From Meinhardsimonia xiamenensis (GTDB taxonomy: Bacteria; Pseudomonadota; Alphaproteobacteria; Rhodobacterales; Rhodobacteraceae), in contig NZ_FNFV01000001.1 in NCBI RefSeq assembly GCF_900102905.1, forward strand, positions 713,931 to 777,930: 64,000 nucleotides of DNA, in the 5' to 3' direction. Made by a program: the position numbers and the translations under genes. Below the pieces are notes generated by a model, which saw nothing but the letters and a program-made list of their open reading frames with translations, did not search any database and had not been told where the DNA came from. This document shows positions 62,791 to 64,000 of the stretch, one piece after another (position 1 is the first letter of the stretch; each line of letters begins with the position of its first letter).

Positions 62791-62808
62791 GGGCGCTTCA
62801 CCTGAGGG
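62779..62808 (+). repeat. Tandem duplication of a 15-bp unit at the parC stop codon
   Basis: CGCTTCACCTGAGGG occurs twice in direct succession. The first copy encodes the last residues Arg-Phe-Thr and the parC stop; the second repeats the same in-frame stop. Recent slippage is the simplest cause. Confidence 0.75.
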
Positions 62809-62893
62809 CGCCTGGTGGCCGCCCTGGGGTGGCGGCGTTGCAGCGTGGCGGCTTCTCGGCTAGGGCTGAGCGGTGTTCACGTGGAGCGATCAG

Positions 62894-63541
62894 ATGCAGC
62901 CAGCGCCCCGACTCCTTCGCACCGCGGCCGCCCTCGCCCTTTCGGCCGTGCTCGCCTCCTGTTCGGCTCCGGCCGCGATGCGCGAGGCCTCGCGCCCCGA
63001 GGGCGCGCTTGGCGACTTTCGCCTCGGCTTTGTCATCGTCACCGCCGAGACGCCGGCGGTCGGTCCGCTGTCGCGCACCGCGACGGCCGAGGAATGGGAA
63101 GAAGTGCTGGCCGAAGCGATCAGGCGCGAGCTTGGCGGCTACGAGGGCGATCGTCTCTATCACATCGGGGTCAGCGTCGACGGATACACGCTGGCCTTGC
63201 CCGGAATTCCGGTGGTCGCGAGCCCCAAGTCGGTGCTGGGCATCGGGGTAACCGTCTGGGATGACGCCAAGGGCGAGAAACTGAACGCCGAACCAAGGCG
63301 CATGGCGGTCTTCGAGAGCCTGGGCGGCGACACGGTCCTGGGTTCGGGGCTCACGCGCAGCAGGCGCGAGCAGATGGAAGATCTCGCCGCCAATGCCGCG
63401 CGCAAGATCCACCTGTGGCTGCGCGAGAACGCTGCCTGGTTCGGCGTCGGGGCGGAGGCGGGCGCAGCACAGGCGCCGGAGGAGGGGCCCGCATCGCCGG
63501 CCGCACAGGCAGAGGGCGAAGACAGGAGATCGGGTGCTTGA
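62894..63541 (+). CDS. Putative lipoprotein
   Basis: 215 residues from ATG 62894, preceded by GGAG at a good distance. Signal peptide with lipobox LASC (cysteine near residue 23), so a lipidated periplasmic or outer-membrane protein. The mature domain has GDFRLGFVIVTAE and a helical segment EEWEEVLAEAIRRELGG; the tail is Ala/Glu/Pro rich. No family recognised. Confidence 0.78.
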   Translation: MQPAPRLLRTAAALALSAVLASCSAPAAMREASRPEGALGDFRLGFVIVTAETPAVGPLSRTATAEEWEEVLAEAIRRELGGYEGDRLYHIGVSVDGYTLALPGIPVVASPKSVLGIGVTVWDDAKGEKLNAEPRRMAVFESLGGDTVLGSGLTRSRREQMEDLAANAARKIHLWLRENAAWFGVGAEAGAAQAPEEGPASPAAQAEGEDRRSGA

Positions 63542-63565
63542 TTTTGCACGGTAGCATCGCTATCT
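63537..63565 (+). promoter_or_regulatory. Candidate tuf promoter
   Basis: TTGATT (63537-63542), 17 bases, then TATCTC (63560-63565), overlapping the end of the lipoprotein gene. Start site would be near 63572. The pair is imperfect. Confidence 0.3.
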
Positions 63566-63628
63566 CGCGCGCGATGCAAACCTACCCGGGGGTCACAGCG
63601 CCCCCCAGACCAGCGAGGCGCCGGAAGA

Positions 63629-64000
63629 ATGGCAAAGGCAAAGTTTGAACGGACGAAACCGCATGTGAACGTTGGCACGATCGGCCACGTTGACCACGGC
63701 AAGACGACGCTGACGGCGGCGATCACGAAGTATTACGGCGAGTTCAAGGCGTACGACCAGATTGACGCGGCTCCCGAGGAGCGGGCGCGTGGCATCACGA
63801 TCTCGACGGCGCATGTCGAGTACGAGACGCCGAACCGCCACTACGCGCACGTCGACTGCCCCGGCCACGCTGACTACGTGAAGAACATGATCACGGGTGC
63901 GGCGCAGATGGACGGCGCGATTCTGGTGGTTTCGGCCGCCGACGGCCCGATGCCGCAGACGCGCGAGCACATCCTTCTGGCCCGTCAGGTGGGCGTGCCG
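63629..64000 (+). CDS. tuf: Elongation factor Tu, 5' part
   Basis: The first 124 residues are in the window, from ATG 63629 after GGAAG. The GTPase motifs are G1 GHVDHGKTT, the switch I threonine in RGITIST, and G3 [10 protein letters not shown]-Tu delivers aminoacyl-tRNA to the ribosome. fusA is not upstream, so this is probably the separate tuf copy that alphaproteobacteria place before tRNA-Trp/secE/nusG. Confidence 0.97.
   Translation, partial: MAKAKFERTKPHVNVGTIGHVDHGKTTLTAAITKYYGEFKAYDQIDAAPEERARGITISTAHVEYETPNRHYAHVDCPGHADYVKNMITGAAQMDGAILVVSAADGPMPQTREHILLARQVGVP

Overview
The window is chromosomal DNA of a high-GC alphaproteobacterium, most likely order Rhodobacterales (Rhodobacteraceae/Paracoccaceae). 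The evidence is the glnD-murJ-rhomboid-like-trpS order at the left end, the ChvI/ChvG-HprK-RapZ-EIIA-HPr cluster, PckA and EtfBA of alphaproteobacterial type, several proteins of the kind found in that family (YtoQ, DUF6473, DUF1244), and nearly uniform high GC. I see no phage, insertion sequence, integrase or CRISPR array. The window starts inside glnD and ends inside tuf.

Layout. 1-8 kb: glnD (3' end), murJ, a rhomboid-like protein without catalytic residues, trpS, an aldo/keto reductase with an FAD oxidoreductase, and a two-gene ABC exporter with an unknown gene. 8-15 kb: an ABC efflux set (ATPase, double FtsX permease, HlyD-like adaptor) and the pxpBCA 5-oxoprolinase operon. 15-21 kb: cardiolipin synthase with an endonuclease/phosphatase-family gene, AlkB alkane hydroxylase, and a membrane protein paired with a degenerate endonuclease/phosphatase-family protein. 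21-23.6 kb: leuC and leuD separated by an HdeD-like gene. 23.9-31.3 kb: a compact, overlapping operon of LacI regulator, sugar-binding protein, two unusual permeases, a GH63-type glycosidase and an ATPase. It looks like uptake and hydrolysis of a small glycoside, perhaps a glucosyl- or mannosyl-glycerate type compatible solute. 31.4-34.5 kb: amino-acid catabolism (DadA-like, Lrp, alanine dehydrogenase) around a tRNA-Arg(CCT). 34.5-43 kb: mscL, ytoQ, a phosphoribosyltransferase, pheS/pheT, rplT/rpmI, pyk and an N-formylglutamate amidohydrolase. 43.6-50.8 kb: pckA divergent from chvI-chvG-hprK-rapZ-manX-ptsH, a regulatory block tying carbon status to envelope and acid sensing. 50.8-64 kb: an FAD oxidoreductase, ExoD, a Ca2+/Na+ exchanger, an extradiol-dioxygenase-like protein lacking iron ligands, hbd, etfBA, a cobalamin adenosyltransferase, an SDR, parC, a lipoprotein and tuf.

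Most notable: (1) a low-GC (about 53%) DUF2513 gene fitted between pheS and pheT with 4-base overlaps on both sides; (2) the glycoside operon, whose first permease carries a periplasmic DUF11-like insert, whose second has about 130 extra N-terminal residues, and whose regulator has a perfect 16-bp palindrome just upstream; (3) two apparently catalytically dead enzyme-family members (rhomboid, HpaD-like); (4) paired TTAGCGCAA repeats upstream of pckA. All domain and family calls come from reading the sequence, not from database searches.
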